Assembly: GCA_943737045.1 (NCBI GenBank)
Contig: CALSFV010000458.1
Location: forward strand, 57,472-121,471
Direction: 5' to 3'
Length of the DNA: 64,000 nucleotides
Source: Parapristionchus giblindavisi
Taxonomy: Eukaryota > Nematoda > Chromadorea > Rhabditida > Diplogasteridae
Below, one piece after another: positions 48,934 through 59,786 of the stretch (its first letter is position 1; every line of letters starts with the position of its first letter). The notes under the pieces were generated by a model, which searched no databases, was not told the DNA's origin, and saw nothing but the letters and a program-made list of their open reading frames with translations. A program made the position numbers and the translations under genes.

Positions 48934-49788
48934 TGTAATGACGTTTGGTCACTATGTGTAAGACTATGGGTTGTATGTGTGCTGTCACCCTTGTATCCCT
49001 TGTATAGACAACAAGAATATATTGGAATGAATAGATATTTATTATCAATAATTATTAGGATACTTGGAAAGTTTGGCCTTTGGCCTTAGATCATAACTTA
49101 AGGTTGGTGATAGGAGGGGATGAAGAGGGGATCGGAGAGACGGGGCTCTTGACGGCAAACCACTCGCGTTGAGATGACCTCAAACTTGGGTAATTAAACC
49201 ATGAAAGTAAAGGGCGATAGGTGATAGCACGAAAGTATAAAACAACAGTGAATGCAAGCGGGGAACGTGGAGAATGAAGTGGAAGTAGAGACTGATAGGC
49301 AATTGCCAGCAGTGATGAAATAGGGCGGCATAGAATATGAGAGAATGTTGGACTTGAACTTAGGTGCGAAAGTATTTACATAATGATGACGAAATAGGTG
49401 AAGAGTGAATAAGAGGATTGAAAGAAGCTTAATTAGAAGGAGCAAATAGCTAGCTAGGAGATAGACTAGAAGGGAGTAATAAGGATGAACGAGAATAACG
49501 AAATAATAGTGAGATCAGAGAAAATAATGAATAATAAAAGTAGGAAGAGCGACGACGTGCCGCCAGTCAGCACAGGAGAGTTGAATGAGACTGACTTGGA
49601 GAGAATCAGAAATTGGAGCTGGGAAAGTACCGTAGGATAGTTGGGCCATTACAACCTGCGCATCATAGCGCGCGATTCAACTTGAATTCTACCGTATATT
49701 CTTTGGAGACTATCATGAACTGATTGTTTTAGGCAAACTTGGATTATTTATTCTATTTCAATTGTATTTGAGTAGCGATTTCGCTACA
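48934..49788 (-). repeat. 3' LTR of the BEL/Pao element
   Basis: 855 bp, TGTAATGACGTTTGG ... GATTTCGCTACA on the plus strand. Compared line by line with 53004-53858, no difference was seen. It is the 3' LTR because the ORF is on the minus strand. Confidence 0.95.
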
Positions 49789-49800
49789 CTCCCCCCTTCG
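49789..49800 (-). promoter_or_regulatory. Polypurine tract
   Basis: On the element strand, cgaaggggggag lies immediately before the 3' LTR, the expected site for plus-strand DNA priming. Confidence 0.8.
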
Positions 49801-50060
49801 AGAAGGTGAACTCATAGGAGAAAGTTGAAATGAAAAAATCGTAGCTTTAGATGATAGGATAGAAGAATAGATGGGATACGGTAGGTGAATGAATGATGAT
49901 GAGATGATTACTGTAGTTGTGGATACGGTATCTGATATGAATATAGATAATAGTCATTTGATGGGTCGGAGACTCCCTCCCCCCGGGAGATGAAGATGGA
50001 AAGATATTGAGATTGAATATGGAAATAGAGAGGTTTGGGAGATGAATCGATAAGAATGAA

Positions 50061-52637
50061 TCAGTGAATGGGTGATACTGAATTTGCATCTACACCATCA
50101 AATCTCAGAGAGGCTGTGGAAACAGACTGCACTCTTCGATCCTTCATCATTTCAGTCTGATCCTTGGCATATACCATTCTATCTTTGAGTTCATTGCTTG
50201 TTCTCATATGATCGGTATTATGATTAGGATGAGCATGAATATATGAAGTATCGGATAATATTGATGGATCGGACTTGGATTCATTTGTCTCTATGGTTCG
50301 AATATGAAGTAAGATGGGATTATCTGTTGGTTCATCTTCGTCTGAATCATCATCTGATACATCGGATATATTGATTTGCATGAATTGTTCCATTTTACGA
50401 ATGAATGCTGGATCATCTTCTGGTCGGACATAGTTTTCATCATCATCGGATAGGATGGACAATTGATGAATGTTCAGTTGTTGCTCTTGACATACAACTT
50501 CATTGCTTGTTCCTCCCATTACGAGACCGAAAGCAGAATCATGTAGTCTCAGGCCACTTGGTAGGACATGAGTAGATAGATTATGAAGTATCGATAGAGT
50601 ATCATCGACACCAAGGAGTAGTTGAGGTATTATAGGACCATCTCGATTTGGGCTATCAGCAAGTCGGAGTTTGTGCTTCTTGATATAGCCAACATCGGCT
50701 TTGGATAGTCTACGAACTTGGATAGGACCAGTTACTGAACTGTCTATTACTACTGCTTTGATAGTATGAACATTTGGTGACTTGATTGATTCATTATTGA
50801 TTGATTGTACCTTGAGTTTTACAACATCGTAGGACTCGGCTTCCTTCTCGATGCCTGTAGCCAACGACAGAGAGAGATGCTTGGTTCCGATCTTCTCGAG
50901 GTTCATCTTCTCGACGATGTCCTTTGAGATGAGAGTCATTTCTGCACCTGTATCGAGTAAGATATCGATTTCTTGGGAGTTATGACTCATACTAGGATCA
51001 ATCGGATCTGGATCGAACTCTTGATTTGGATCAAGGACAGCAGCTCTGACTGTAAGCAGTCTATGAGCATTGGAGATAGGTTGACTAGGCTTGGATGTTT
51101 GAGTAACTGCAAACTGTCCTGCTCTCTCAGGGCGTTGCATGTTCTTGAAACAGATCGAATCATGGTGTGGCCCTTGGCAGATTGAGCATGACATGCCACA
51201 GGTCTTGATGTGATCGGATGATAGACAGAGTGGGCATAGTTTCTTTTTCTCAACTATTTGAACTCTGTCTTTGATTATTGGGACTTTTTTACATGCAGAT
51301 GGATTGGGATGTTTTTCACAATAAACACATTTGATATATTGAATGAATGGTTTGTTTTCAGGAGGTTGGAATTGAGATTGATATTGATTGAATTGCTGTT
51401 CTGGATTGATATTGAATGAATGATTGTTATGAGGAGTGAACTGAGGATATGATTGATTACTGTATTGATTGAATGGGGGTACGGTAGATGATTCAGGAGT
51501 GAAGAAATCGATATTTCTCTGTGGTTGATATGATGGATTACGGTAGAAAGAATTGCTCTTGTTATTCGATCTGATATCTTTGATCTCACTGAACTCAGTT
51601 GTAGTTCCGGATGCAAGATCTAGTTGGATTTCAGATCGGATATGCTTGATTAGGTACTTGAGAGTAGCAACAGCATCTTTGTTTTGATTCGCTTCGTGTA
51701 GCTTTCTTCTGTACTGTGGGGCGAATTTCTCGATGATTAGTAGACATGAAAGATGGGATTGTTCTCCATCACCTTGGAGTTGTTGTACAAGAGCAAGTAG
51801 TTCTCGGGCTAGATCAATCTGATCATTAGGATAGTTGGACTTAGCCTTTATACGATGAATAGCTTGATAGACTTGGGATGATGTTTCCTCTTCATTACCG
51901 TATTCTTCCTCTAATGCTTCGAGAGCTTCTTTTAGATACGAACCATCATTCGGATAGGGTTTGATGACCTTGAGAGCATTGCCCTCTAGGAATCCTTCTA
52001 GGTATAGATGTTTTTCAGTATCGATTAGATTATCTCTCTTCATTATCAGGGATTGGAATAGTTTGATGAATGTTTTGTACTCGGCTCTATTGTATCCATT
52101 GAACTTTGGAATTGTCAGAGTAGGAAGAGGTACATGTCTAGGCTTAGTTACTGATGGACTCTCGGAAGCATCGAGGAATTCATCTTCTTCTTTGATAGAT
52201 GTAGCAATATTCTTTATCTTTAGATTTCGGATGATAGTCTCGGAGTTGTTTTTGAGAGCCATTCTTACAATTGCTAGTTGTTTATCAACAAGTATAGATA
52301 GATCGGATGGATCGAGAGGTAGACCATTGTTGTCATATCCTCTTAGAATCATAGAGAATAGACCATCCTCTTGAGCTTTGACTTGAGGATCAGATATAGC
52401 ATTGAGTTTGGATTCAAGAGAATTGGTTTGAGATTGGAGTACAGATAGATTCACTCGGATATCAATCTCGGATTTGTCTACTTCTACTCCATGATCTTCA
52501 TGATCGGACATTGATTTACATGATACTATGTTGATTACATGTTGTTTGAGTTGATCGAAGTGAATGATTACGTTAGCTCTAGCTGTTTTGAGCTTATCAT
52601 AGTAGGACTTGTAGGTGCTCTGGTTAGTATTCTTCAT
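50061..52637 (-). CDS. BEL/Pao gag-protease polyprotein, no pol
   Basis: 858 aa, single exon. Order: coiled-coil-prone N-terminus; DUF1759-type gag region at about 168-345 (LPTLTIPKFNG, EGNALKVIKPYP); a Gln/Asn-rich linker (360-430); Cys/His clusters at 437-449, 468-480 and 484-496 (CSICQGPHHDSIC), the zinc-knuckle equivalent; then a DUF1758-type retropepsin with active site LLDTGAEMTLIS (DTG at 562-564) and QLLLGVD (672-678). An acidic tail follows, and the frame stops about where reverse transcriptase would begin in autonomous Pao elements. Start: first ATG, eight bases after a tRNA-Gly-like segment. It would form virus-like particles and process Gag. The open frame and identical LTRs suggest recent function. 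Truncation before RT is the unusual point. Confidence 0.93.
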   Translation of the reverse strand: MKNTNQSTYKSYYDKLKTARANVIIHFDQLKQHVINIVSCKSMSDHEDHGVEVDKSEIDIRVNLSVLQSQTNSLESKLNAISDPQVKAQEDGLFSMILRGYDNNGLPLDPSDLSILVDKQLAIVRMALKNNSETIIRNLKIKNIATSIKEEDEFLDASESPSVTKPRHVPLPTLTIPKFNGYNRAEYKTFIKLFQSLIMKRDNLIDTEKHLYLEGFLEGNALKVIKPYPNDGSYLKEALEALEEEYGNEEETSSQVYQAIHRIKAKSNYPNDQIDLARELLALVQQLQGDGEQSHLSCLLIIEKFAPQYRRKLHEANQNKDAVATLKYLIKHIRSEIQLDLASGTTTEFSEIKDIRSNNKSNSFYRNPSYQPQRNIDFFTPESSTVPPFNQYSNQSYPQFTPHNNHSFNINPEQQFNQYQSQFQPPENKPFIQYIKCVYCEKHPNPSACKKVPIIKDRVQIVEKKKLCPLCLSSDHIKTCGMSCSICQGPHHDSICFKNMQRPERAGQFAVTQTSKPSQPISNAHRLLTVRAAVLDPNQEFDPDPIDPSMSHNSQEIDILLDTGAEMTLISKDIVEKMNLEKIGTKHLSLSLATGIEKEAESYDVVKLKVQSINNESIKSPNVHTIKAVVIDSSVTGPIQVRRLSKADVGYIKKHKLRLADSPNRDGPIIPQLLLGVDDTLSILHNLSTHVLPSGLRLHDSAFGLVMGGTSNEVVCQEQQLNIHQLSILSDDDENYVRPEDDPAFIRKMEQFMQINISDVSDDDSDEDEPTDNPILLHIRTIETNESKSDPSILSDTSYIHAHPNHNTDHMRTSNELKDRMVYAKDQTEMMKDRRVQSVSTASLRFDGVDANSVSPIH

Positions 52638-52644
52638 GACTGTT

Positions 52645-52658
52645 GCCTGCCACGCGGG
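52645..52658 (-). promoter_or_regulatory. Second tRNA-Gly complementarity in leader
   Basis: The plus strand reads gcctgccacgcggg, which equals the anticodon arm of the conserved eukaryotic tRNA-Gly(GCC). The element RNA (minus strand) is therefore complementary to it, 8-21 bases before the gag ATG. It may be a second primer contact. The match is from memory of the conserved tRNA sequence. Confidence 0.5.
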
Positions 52659-52793
52659 TCTTGTTGAATACTAGTTGGATGATAATGATGAATAGAATAG
52701 AAAGATAGGATGGATAGACGAGTTCCTGTTGATTTCTAGGATACTCGGAGTGATGATGAAATGAATGAATAACTGTTTGAATCGGAATAGGAA

Positions 52794-52959
52794 CCTATAT
52801 CGTCTGCGAAGTAGGAACTTATTTGGATTCGGAAGATTTCAGGATATTATAGATGAAAGAAGTTGAATCGGAACTTCAACCTATATCGTCTGCGAAGTAG
52901 GTTTTGTTCAGATTCGGAATTGGAGTCAGCAATAGGACCTATATCGTCTGCGAAGTAGG
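52794..52959 (-). repeat. Three repeated leader hairpins
   Basis: A 22-bp sequence (cctatatcgtctgcgaag followed by tagg) occurs at 52794-52815, 52880-52901 and 52938-52959 between the PBS and gag. Each can pair CCTA with TAGG, and the flanks extend the stem with different bases (AATAG/CTATT in the third, AAC...GTT plus AA/TT in the second). They are separated by gattcgga spacers. Candidate packaging or dimerisation signal. Confidence 0.6.
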
Positions 52960-52990
52960 ACTATTGGACTCGGAATAGTTGGATTATTAG

Positions 52991-53003
52991 ACCGGATGCA
53001 CCA
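52991..53003 (-). promoter_or_regulatory. Primer-binding site
   Basis: Immediately inside the 5' LTR the element strand reads TGGTGCATCCGGT. TGG pairs with the tRNA CCA end. The first nine bases are complementary to GATGCACCA, the 3' end of many tRNA-Gly species. Confidence 0.75.
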
Positions 53004-53858
53004 TGTAATGACGTTTGGTCACTATGTGTAAGACTATGGGTTGTATGTGTGCTGTCACCCTTGTATCCCTTGTATAGACAACAAGAATATATTGGAATGA
53101 ATAGATATTTATTATCAATAATTATTAGGATACTTGGAAAGTTTGGCCTTTGGCCTTAGATCATAACTTAAGGTTGGTGATAGGAGGGGATGAAGAGGGG
53201 ATCGGAGAGACGGGGCTCTTGACGGCAAACCACTCGCGTTGAGATGACCTCAAACTTGGGTAATTAAACCATGAAAGTAAAGGGCGATAGGTGATAGCAC
53301 GAAAGTATAAAACAACAGTGAATGCAAGCGGGGAACGTGGAGAATGAAGTGGAAGTAGAGACTGATAGGCAATTGCCAGCAGTGATGAAATAGGGCGGCA
53401 TAGAATATGAGAGAATGTTGGACTTGAACTTAGGTGCGAAAGTATTTACATAATGATGACGAAATAGGTGAAGAGTGAATAAGAGGATTGAAAGAAGCTT
53501 AATTAGAAGGAGCAAATAGCTAGCTAGGAGATAGACTAGAAGGGAGTAATAAGGATGAACGAGAATAACGAAATAATAGTGAGATCAGAGAAAATAATGA
53601 ATAATAAAAGTAGGAAGAGCGACGACGTGCCGCCAGTCAGCACAGGAGAGTTGAATGAGACTGACTTGGAGAGAATCAGAAATTGGAGCTGGGAAAGTAC
53701 CGTAGGATAGTTGGGCCATTACAACCTGCGCATCATAGCGCGCGATTCAACTTGAATTCTACCGTATATTCTTTGGAGACTATCATGAACTGATTGTTTT
53801 AGGCAAACTTGGATTATTTATTCTATTTCAATTGTATTTGAGTAGCGATTTCGCTACA
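53004..53858 (-). repeat. 5' LTR of the BEL/Pao element
   Basis: 855 bp, indistinguishable by eye from 48934-49788. It contains the U3 promoter for the element, transcribed leftwards. I did not locate a TATA box with confidence. Confidence 0.95.
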
Positions 53859-54006
<148 letters not shown>

Positions 54007-55128
54007 ACAGGGGTACTTCACAGATAAATGGCTTGACCTGAGTCTTAATTTAGTTTAAATAGGAATGCTTGAATGTGTTGAAGAGAGGACCTGTGAGAAT
54101 CGTGTTTCATCACTTTGATGTAGTATTGGTGATCGTGAGCGTTTGTTCGATAATAATCCGTTCTGAAAACGTAAAGGTAAAGATAAATCCCGATGTGCAA
54201 GGCACACGATATAATATTATATATAATATAATATATATATATTATTTTCATTATCCTAATTGCGGGGAGAGCACTGCTTAGCCAGTGATTATGATAGGTG
54301 GCAGAGGTACTATAAGCGACTGCAAGTCTTAGTTCAAAAAGTGCGCTACAAACTCGCATTTTGGAATTTTTGTAATAAAAATCTCACCGAGTTTTGAAAA
54401 TCTGTAACGTAGCCATTCGACCTATGGTTGCGCGTAAATATCCTAATAATAATTATAATTATAATTATAATTTTATTTATTTATTTATCGTACACGACAA
54501 GGCTACAAGTACAAAGTGTTCGAGTGCAAGAAAATATGTGAAATATCAAAATTACTTAAAGAGAATTATAATTATACGTATTAATCAAATAACAATGAAA
54601 CGCGTGCTGATAAAATGAAAATGTATTTTTTTTTCATTTGTTTGATACACCACGGAGCGATAGGAGAAATAATAATAACGATAGAAAGGATACTGGATTA
54701 GCAACCATTGGCATTGGGTTTTTTCCCTATAGTGCAAAAATGGCGTTTCGGTGAAATTTTAAAATATTTTTTTTCTAAAAAAGACCTTTTAAAAACAATT
54801 TTCAGTTCGGATGCCACCAGACTCCACCCTGTAGAATCGAGATTCTCGTTCCCCCGACCCATGTATGATCTATCTATCATTTATTTTGAACTTCATCGGC
54901 GCCACCAACCAGTAAGGTTCTTGTTTCAACCAATCAAGATAACCTTTGCATCACCAAGTAATTTGATCGGAGCTTTTGTTTCGAAATGCCCTCGTTTTCC
55001 TCCTGTCTGCTCCCATGTGCGTAATAGAATGAATTGATTAGACAAATATAGCCGTTGGGTGGGAGAGATGACTGATCGTTGATCTTTGATCTTTGATCTA
55101 TCAATCAATAATCTCTCTTCTTTCCCAG
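54007..55128. other. Intron 7 of KDSR copy 3
   Basis: Repeat-derived: a family A fragment near 54330-54425, a TTTATTTA retroposon-like tail at 54470-54490, an inverted family B element at about 54690-54869, and (GATCTTT)n just before the exon 8 acceptor. No coding sequence. Confidence 0.55.
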
Positions 55129-55241
55129 TTTGCTCTTCGTGGTTTCGCCGATGCTCTCCACATGGAACTGTTGCCGTACAAGATTGGCGTGAGCGTCCTC
55201 TACCCGCCCAATACGGAGACTGAGGGATTCCAGGTATTTAA

Positions 55242-56733
55242 GACACCGTCTCAGTAAGATTCGAAGGTTGAGCCACTGACCCCGGACATCGACCTCACCG
55301 ATTTGGCTCAAAATTTTTTTGTGGATACCCCCATGGCCCCCTATCACAAAATGGGTATTCATTTGGACTGTATCCTTGAAACACAGATGTGGCGGGTTCT
55401 CGAAATTTGAAAACTCGATTTTCGCCAAAAAAAAGTGGAGCGACCTAGGTCCAATATTAGTGTGGAATAATTACATATATGCCTATGCAACATAAACTCG
55501 CTATTGGACGGTCCGGATATCCGATCGCAAACTGATTTTTTTACCTCCTCAAAACATTCTAAATTTAATTAAAATTTCAAAACAAAAAACGGCAGCCCAA
55601 TTTTAGCCTCTTGTTATAGAGCAAAAAATTCCGCATCGAATAAGGCAAAAAAATCAAAAATCGATCGACCCGTGTTTTGAGATAAATGAACCTGAAGATG
55701 ACCCGAAAATATTTTTGTTTTTAAACCTCCTCATGTTTGTACTCATATTGAAGAGCTCGTCGAGTAGAACAACTTTCATGTTGACCGTTTTGTCTGAAAC
55801 TCATGTACAAGAGAAATACATGAATTAAGATTTATTGGATCCAAATATTTTGTATCGCTTGTATCTTGAGAACAAACGACTTTCATAGAATACGACCAAC
55901 ATGAAAAATGATGTGCTCGACGAGTTCTTTAAAATGAGTATAAACATGGCAAGGTTTCGATAACTTTTTTTTCATGACCACTTTAGAGGCAATGTTTTTC
56001 AGCATAGGGGTCAACAATTTTTTTTCGTGAAACAACTAATTAAGTATGGATTTTTGAGTTCTACAATATAGGCGTAATCACTTTGTGCACAAACAATATT
56101 TTACTTTCGATATACTCTAAATTGACTGAAAAACTGTGAGAATAAATAAAAGAATGAATAAAGATGTATTTCTCTTGTACATGAGTTTCAGACAAAACGT
56201 TCAACATGAAAGATGTTCAACTCGACGAGCTCTTCAATATGAGTACAAACATGAGGGGGTTTGAAAACAAAAATATGTTCGGGTCATCTTCAGGTTCATT
56301 TATCTCAAAACACGGGTCGATCGATTTTTGATTTTTTTGCCTTATTCGATGCGGAATTTTTTGCTCTATAAAATGAGGATAAAATTGGGCTGCCGTTTTT
56401 TGTTTTAAAATTTTAATTAAATTTAGAATGTTTTGAGGAGGTAAAAAAATCAGTTTGCGATCGGATATCCGGACCGTCCAATAGCGAGTTTTTGTTACAT
56501 AGGCATATATGTAATTATTCCACACTAATATTGGACCTAGGTCGCTCCACTTTTTTTTGGCGAAAATCGAGTTTTCAAATTTCGAAAACCCGCCACATCT
56601 GTGTTTCAAGGACCCAGCCCAAATGAATACCCATTTTGTGATAGGGGGCCATGGGGGTGTCCACAAAAAAATTTTGAGCGAAATCGGTGAGGTCGATGTC
56701 CGGCACTTGCTGGAATCTCACTGAGCCGGTGTC
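55242..56733. mobile_element. 1.5-kb TTAA-flanked foldback in KDSR copy 3
   Basis: GACACCGTCTCAGTAAGATT ... CACTGAGCCGGTGTC with TTAA at 55238-55241 and 56734-56737. The arms pair over most of their length (for example cgacctaggtccaatatta and its inverse). KDSR copy 4 has the empty site at 61353-61370 (aggtatttaataataat). A diverged subfamily of 36837-39031. Confidence 0.9.
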
Positions 56734-56938
<205 letters not shown>

Positions 56939-57071
56939 ATGAACGAGCTCCTGACAATGCCCGAGGAGCTATCGATCATCTCCGATGCGGGAGGACTCGC
57001 CTCTCCCAAGGATGTGGCCGAAGCACACGTACAGGATATCGTTGATGGAGAGTACTCTACCACTATTGGTG

Positions 57072-57275
57072 AGGGAGTCTGATCTTTGATGTTTGGTCTT
57101 TGATCTTTGACCGTTGGTCTTTGATCGTTGAACTTTTGTATTTGAACTTTGGTCTTCGAACTTTGATCCTTGAACGTTGATCTTTGATCTTTGAACTTTG
57201 ATCGTTGGAGTTTGGACTTTGATCTTTGATCTTTGGTTTTTGATCTCTGGTCTTTGATCTTTGGTCTTATCCTTC
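57072..57275. repeat. (GATCTTT)n heptamer array after exon 9
   Basis: Expanded GATCTTTGATCTTTGAACTTT repeats begin just after the exon 9 donor. Shorter versions are at 36490-36570 (copy 1) and 45080-45115 (copy 2), so the array has grown in copy 3. Confidence 0.85.
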
Positions 57276-57427
57276 TCATTCAATGCACTAGCTTGAATAT
57301 GATTTCGGGTTCAGAGGTACACGAAATTGATCTGACCCGGTGAATCGCGGTTCCTATGTGATATTATGGGATTCTATCTAGGATTACGGGTGTTCGTTCA
57401 TCGAGTGATACTGCTATTTTAAAACTT

Positions 57428-57560
57428 GAAGTGTGCTTATCATTTTCAAATTGAAGTAGACTTGTAAGTCTACTTCAAGTGATGACTTCAAGTGTTCAAA
57501 TTATACTGTAATGATTTCGTCAAATGTTTTTTTTTCACTTGAAGTCCGCTTAAAGCAAAC
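57428..57560. repeat. Palindromic repeat, relative of 21298-21412
   Basis: Contains ttgaagtagacttgtaagtc plus its mirror and atttcgtcaaatg. Opposite orientation to the first copy. In intron 9 of KDSR copy 3. Confidence 0.5.
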
Positions 57561-58047
57561 GTATCACGGATGGGATATACATAAGTCATTGTGTTGTAAT
57601 TTTTTAAATATTATATTTTATTTAATTAAATTATTTTTTGCAGGCTTCGAGGGATGGATGCTGGGAGTGCTGTCGGCTGGAGCGGCGCCGGAGAAGAATC
57701 TGCCCCGGGCGCTGTCTCAGGTGAGGAAAGGGGCGGGGCTATTTATCAGTTTTTTCCATGTGCGATAATTGCCAAGGGCAAAATTAGCTCGGGTTTATTT
57801 ATTTATTTATTTATCCATCAGTTAAAACATGAATAATGAGGGAAAAAAGCAACGATAAGGGAGTGATGGAGTTTCATCGCTTTAAGCGATTTTGCACCAA
57901 TTAGCTCGGGTTGTGCCCGTGTTAATAGAAAGTGATCATAGGTCGAATAGCTACGTTACCGATTTGCAAAATGCCACTATGCAATAGTATACGAGGAGAG
58001 CGAGAGAGTGTGGTCAGAGAGCTCCCGATTAGCTTGGGGTGTGCCTT

Positions 58048-58167
58048 TAAAGGAATACCCCATGCTAATTTTACCCTGCGCATTGGCAATACTCTCTCGC
58101 AAACAAATAAAGTGAGAGAGTATTGCCAGAGCGGAGAGTTTCAAATTAGCTTGGGGTGTGGCTTTAA
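58048..58167. mobile_element. Palindromic MITE of the TTAAAGGCACACC family
   Basis: ggaataccccatgctaattt ... aaattagcttggggtgtgg, with paired attggcaatactctctc / gagagagtattgccag. In intron 10 of KDSR copy 3. A second partial copy lies directly upstream at about 58000-58047. Confidence 0.7.
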
Positions 58168-58459
58168 TAAATATCTGCATGCCGCAAAGTTGGTGTTAGC
58201 CTTCGTAGTTTGCAACATGCTTATCGACCTATCCTCATCTAGCAATTATTGCTTGAAATGATGAAATTGATTGATTGATTGATTATCGACCTACGGAAGT
58301 GATTACGTTGTAATTATTGAATAGCGGGATTTATCTTTCCAACATAGAGAGGCAAACGCCATCTAATGTGGCATGCAGATATTTATTAACACCCCGTGCT
58401 AATTGGGGGAACTCTCTGGTCACACTCTCTCGCTCTCCTTGTATACTAGTGTATACATT

Positions 58460-58549
58460 TAGCGGTCGCTATTTGCAATGCTTTAGTGGAATTTGCATTT
58501 ATATAACAAAGAAAATGCCGATAAAGCATTGCAAATAGCGACCGCTAAA
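58460..58549. mobile_element. 90-bp palindrome
   Basis: catttagcggtcgctatttg ... caaatagcgaccgctaaatg, with about 31-bp arms around a short spacer. In intron 10 of KDSR copy 3. Confidence 0.7.
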
Positions 58550-58900
58550 TGTCGCTGATGAATGAAAATGATGCACGACTCTGCACGATTGCACACATTG
58601 AACGACTTAGTGCACGAATGCGGAACCCTAGTGAGTATTGGCAGCGCGGAGAGGGTGAGAGCATGTAATGGTAGGCTGGTGAAGTGATGATTCTACTATT
58701 GTACAATATTATTCATATTATATAATAACATTAATATTTATTTATTTATTCTTATTATTCAGTGCGCACTAGCGGGCGTCTTCCGCTATGTCATGCTCAT
58801 CTACACGGGATACTTCAATCGAGTGGTCAAACAGTGTTGGAAGAGGAGAAATGGAGAAGGGGCGGGGGAACAGAAACCGAAAGAGAAGAAGAGAGTGTGA

Positions 58901-59786
58901 AACGCGAATTCACCTGGTTGCATTGTGCCTATTGTTTATTGATTTATTGATTATTGTAGCTTTCTCCATTGTTTATTGATTTTTTAGCTCTCTTTTACTT
59001 GTTTATTGCACACTAATAAAGCTCTGTATTGTGAAATTCGTAATATATGGTAATTGAATATGGATGATAGAGGCATAGGTGAAAGTGCTGTGGTCCATTC
59101 GGAATGTTTGAGATATATCCATATAGGTATAGTGCACATCAGAGCTCTCATCCCTTGATCCCTTGACCTCTACATAAATGTGTTCAAATCGTAAAGCATA
59201 GTAGCCGTTCATCCGTAACGATCCGGATACGTCACAGCGTTTCTCTCCAACACGGCGAGAGCAGCCATTGAAAATCTGGCAATATGCCTAAAAATATGAT
59301 ATGGTTCCTCATGATGTACTGTAACCGTTTGGGCTCTCTCACTTTTGCTTACTCTCTCTCGCTCTACCTTTTTCACAGTCCCACCATGACCGCTCTTGAA
59401 ACGTTGTGAGATTGTTAACTCTAGCTGACGCCTGTGTGTTTCCAGTTTCAGCTTGTGAACTATTGTTCGTGTGATTACGGTCGAGGTAATACCGATTACG
59501 TTCTAAAAAACATTATATATTATTACATTTGTGAAAGTGTTGTGGTTGTTATTGAATTTCTCTAATAGTTATACTAACTGACCCAAGGGAATTTTCTAGC
59601 ACAATATTACAGCGAATCGAGAAAAAACTGAGTAATCATCATTTTTGTAGATAGATGATACAGTATAATTTCGTTGGACTGTGTAGACAGTAAGACAGCA
59701 TTTACAGGGGGACTAGAAGTTGATAATAATAGCTTTATGTGGGTCTCAGAAAAGTATGAGAATGAAATACAGAGATGATTTTCCAG
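58901..59786. other. Spacer between KDSR copies 3 and 4
   Basis: 3' UTR-like tail with AATAAA at 59015, then the block 59140-59440, nearly identical to 46020-46330, including the unidentified minus-strand frame ending PDRYG. Nothing else recognised. Confidence 0.5.

Larger units (their letters stand above)
48934..53858 (-). mobile_element. Non-autonomous BEL/Pao LTR retrotransposon
   Basis: A 4925-bp element with TG...CA LTRs of 855 bp that look identical by eye, a PBS, a polypurine tract and one long ORF (gag-protease). No reverse transcriptase, RNase H or integrase: only about 270 bp separate the ORF stop from the 3' LTR. It lies in a (TAA)n array, with AATAA on both sides consistent with a 5-bp duplication, though the array makes this ambiguous. 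KDSR copy 1 has the unoccupied equivalent at about 34318-34340. Identical LTRs imply very recent insertion, so enzymes were presumably supplied in trans. Confidence 0.92.

Noticed and set aside
49194..49445. 83-codon ORF repeated at 53264-53515
   Set aside because: It lies inside both LTRs and is duplicated for that reason; nothing suggests it is a separate gene.
50973..52374. Plus-strand and alternate-frame ORFs across the gag region
   Set aside because: Shadows of the 858-codon gag-protease frame.
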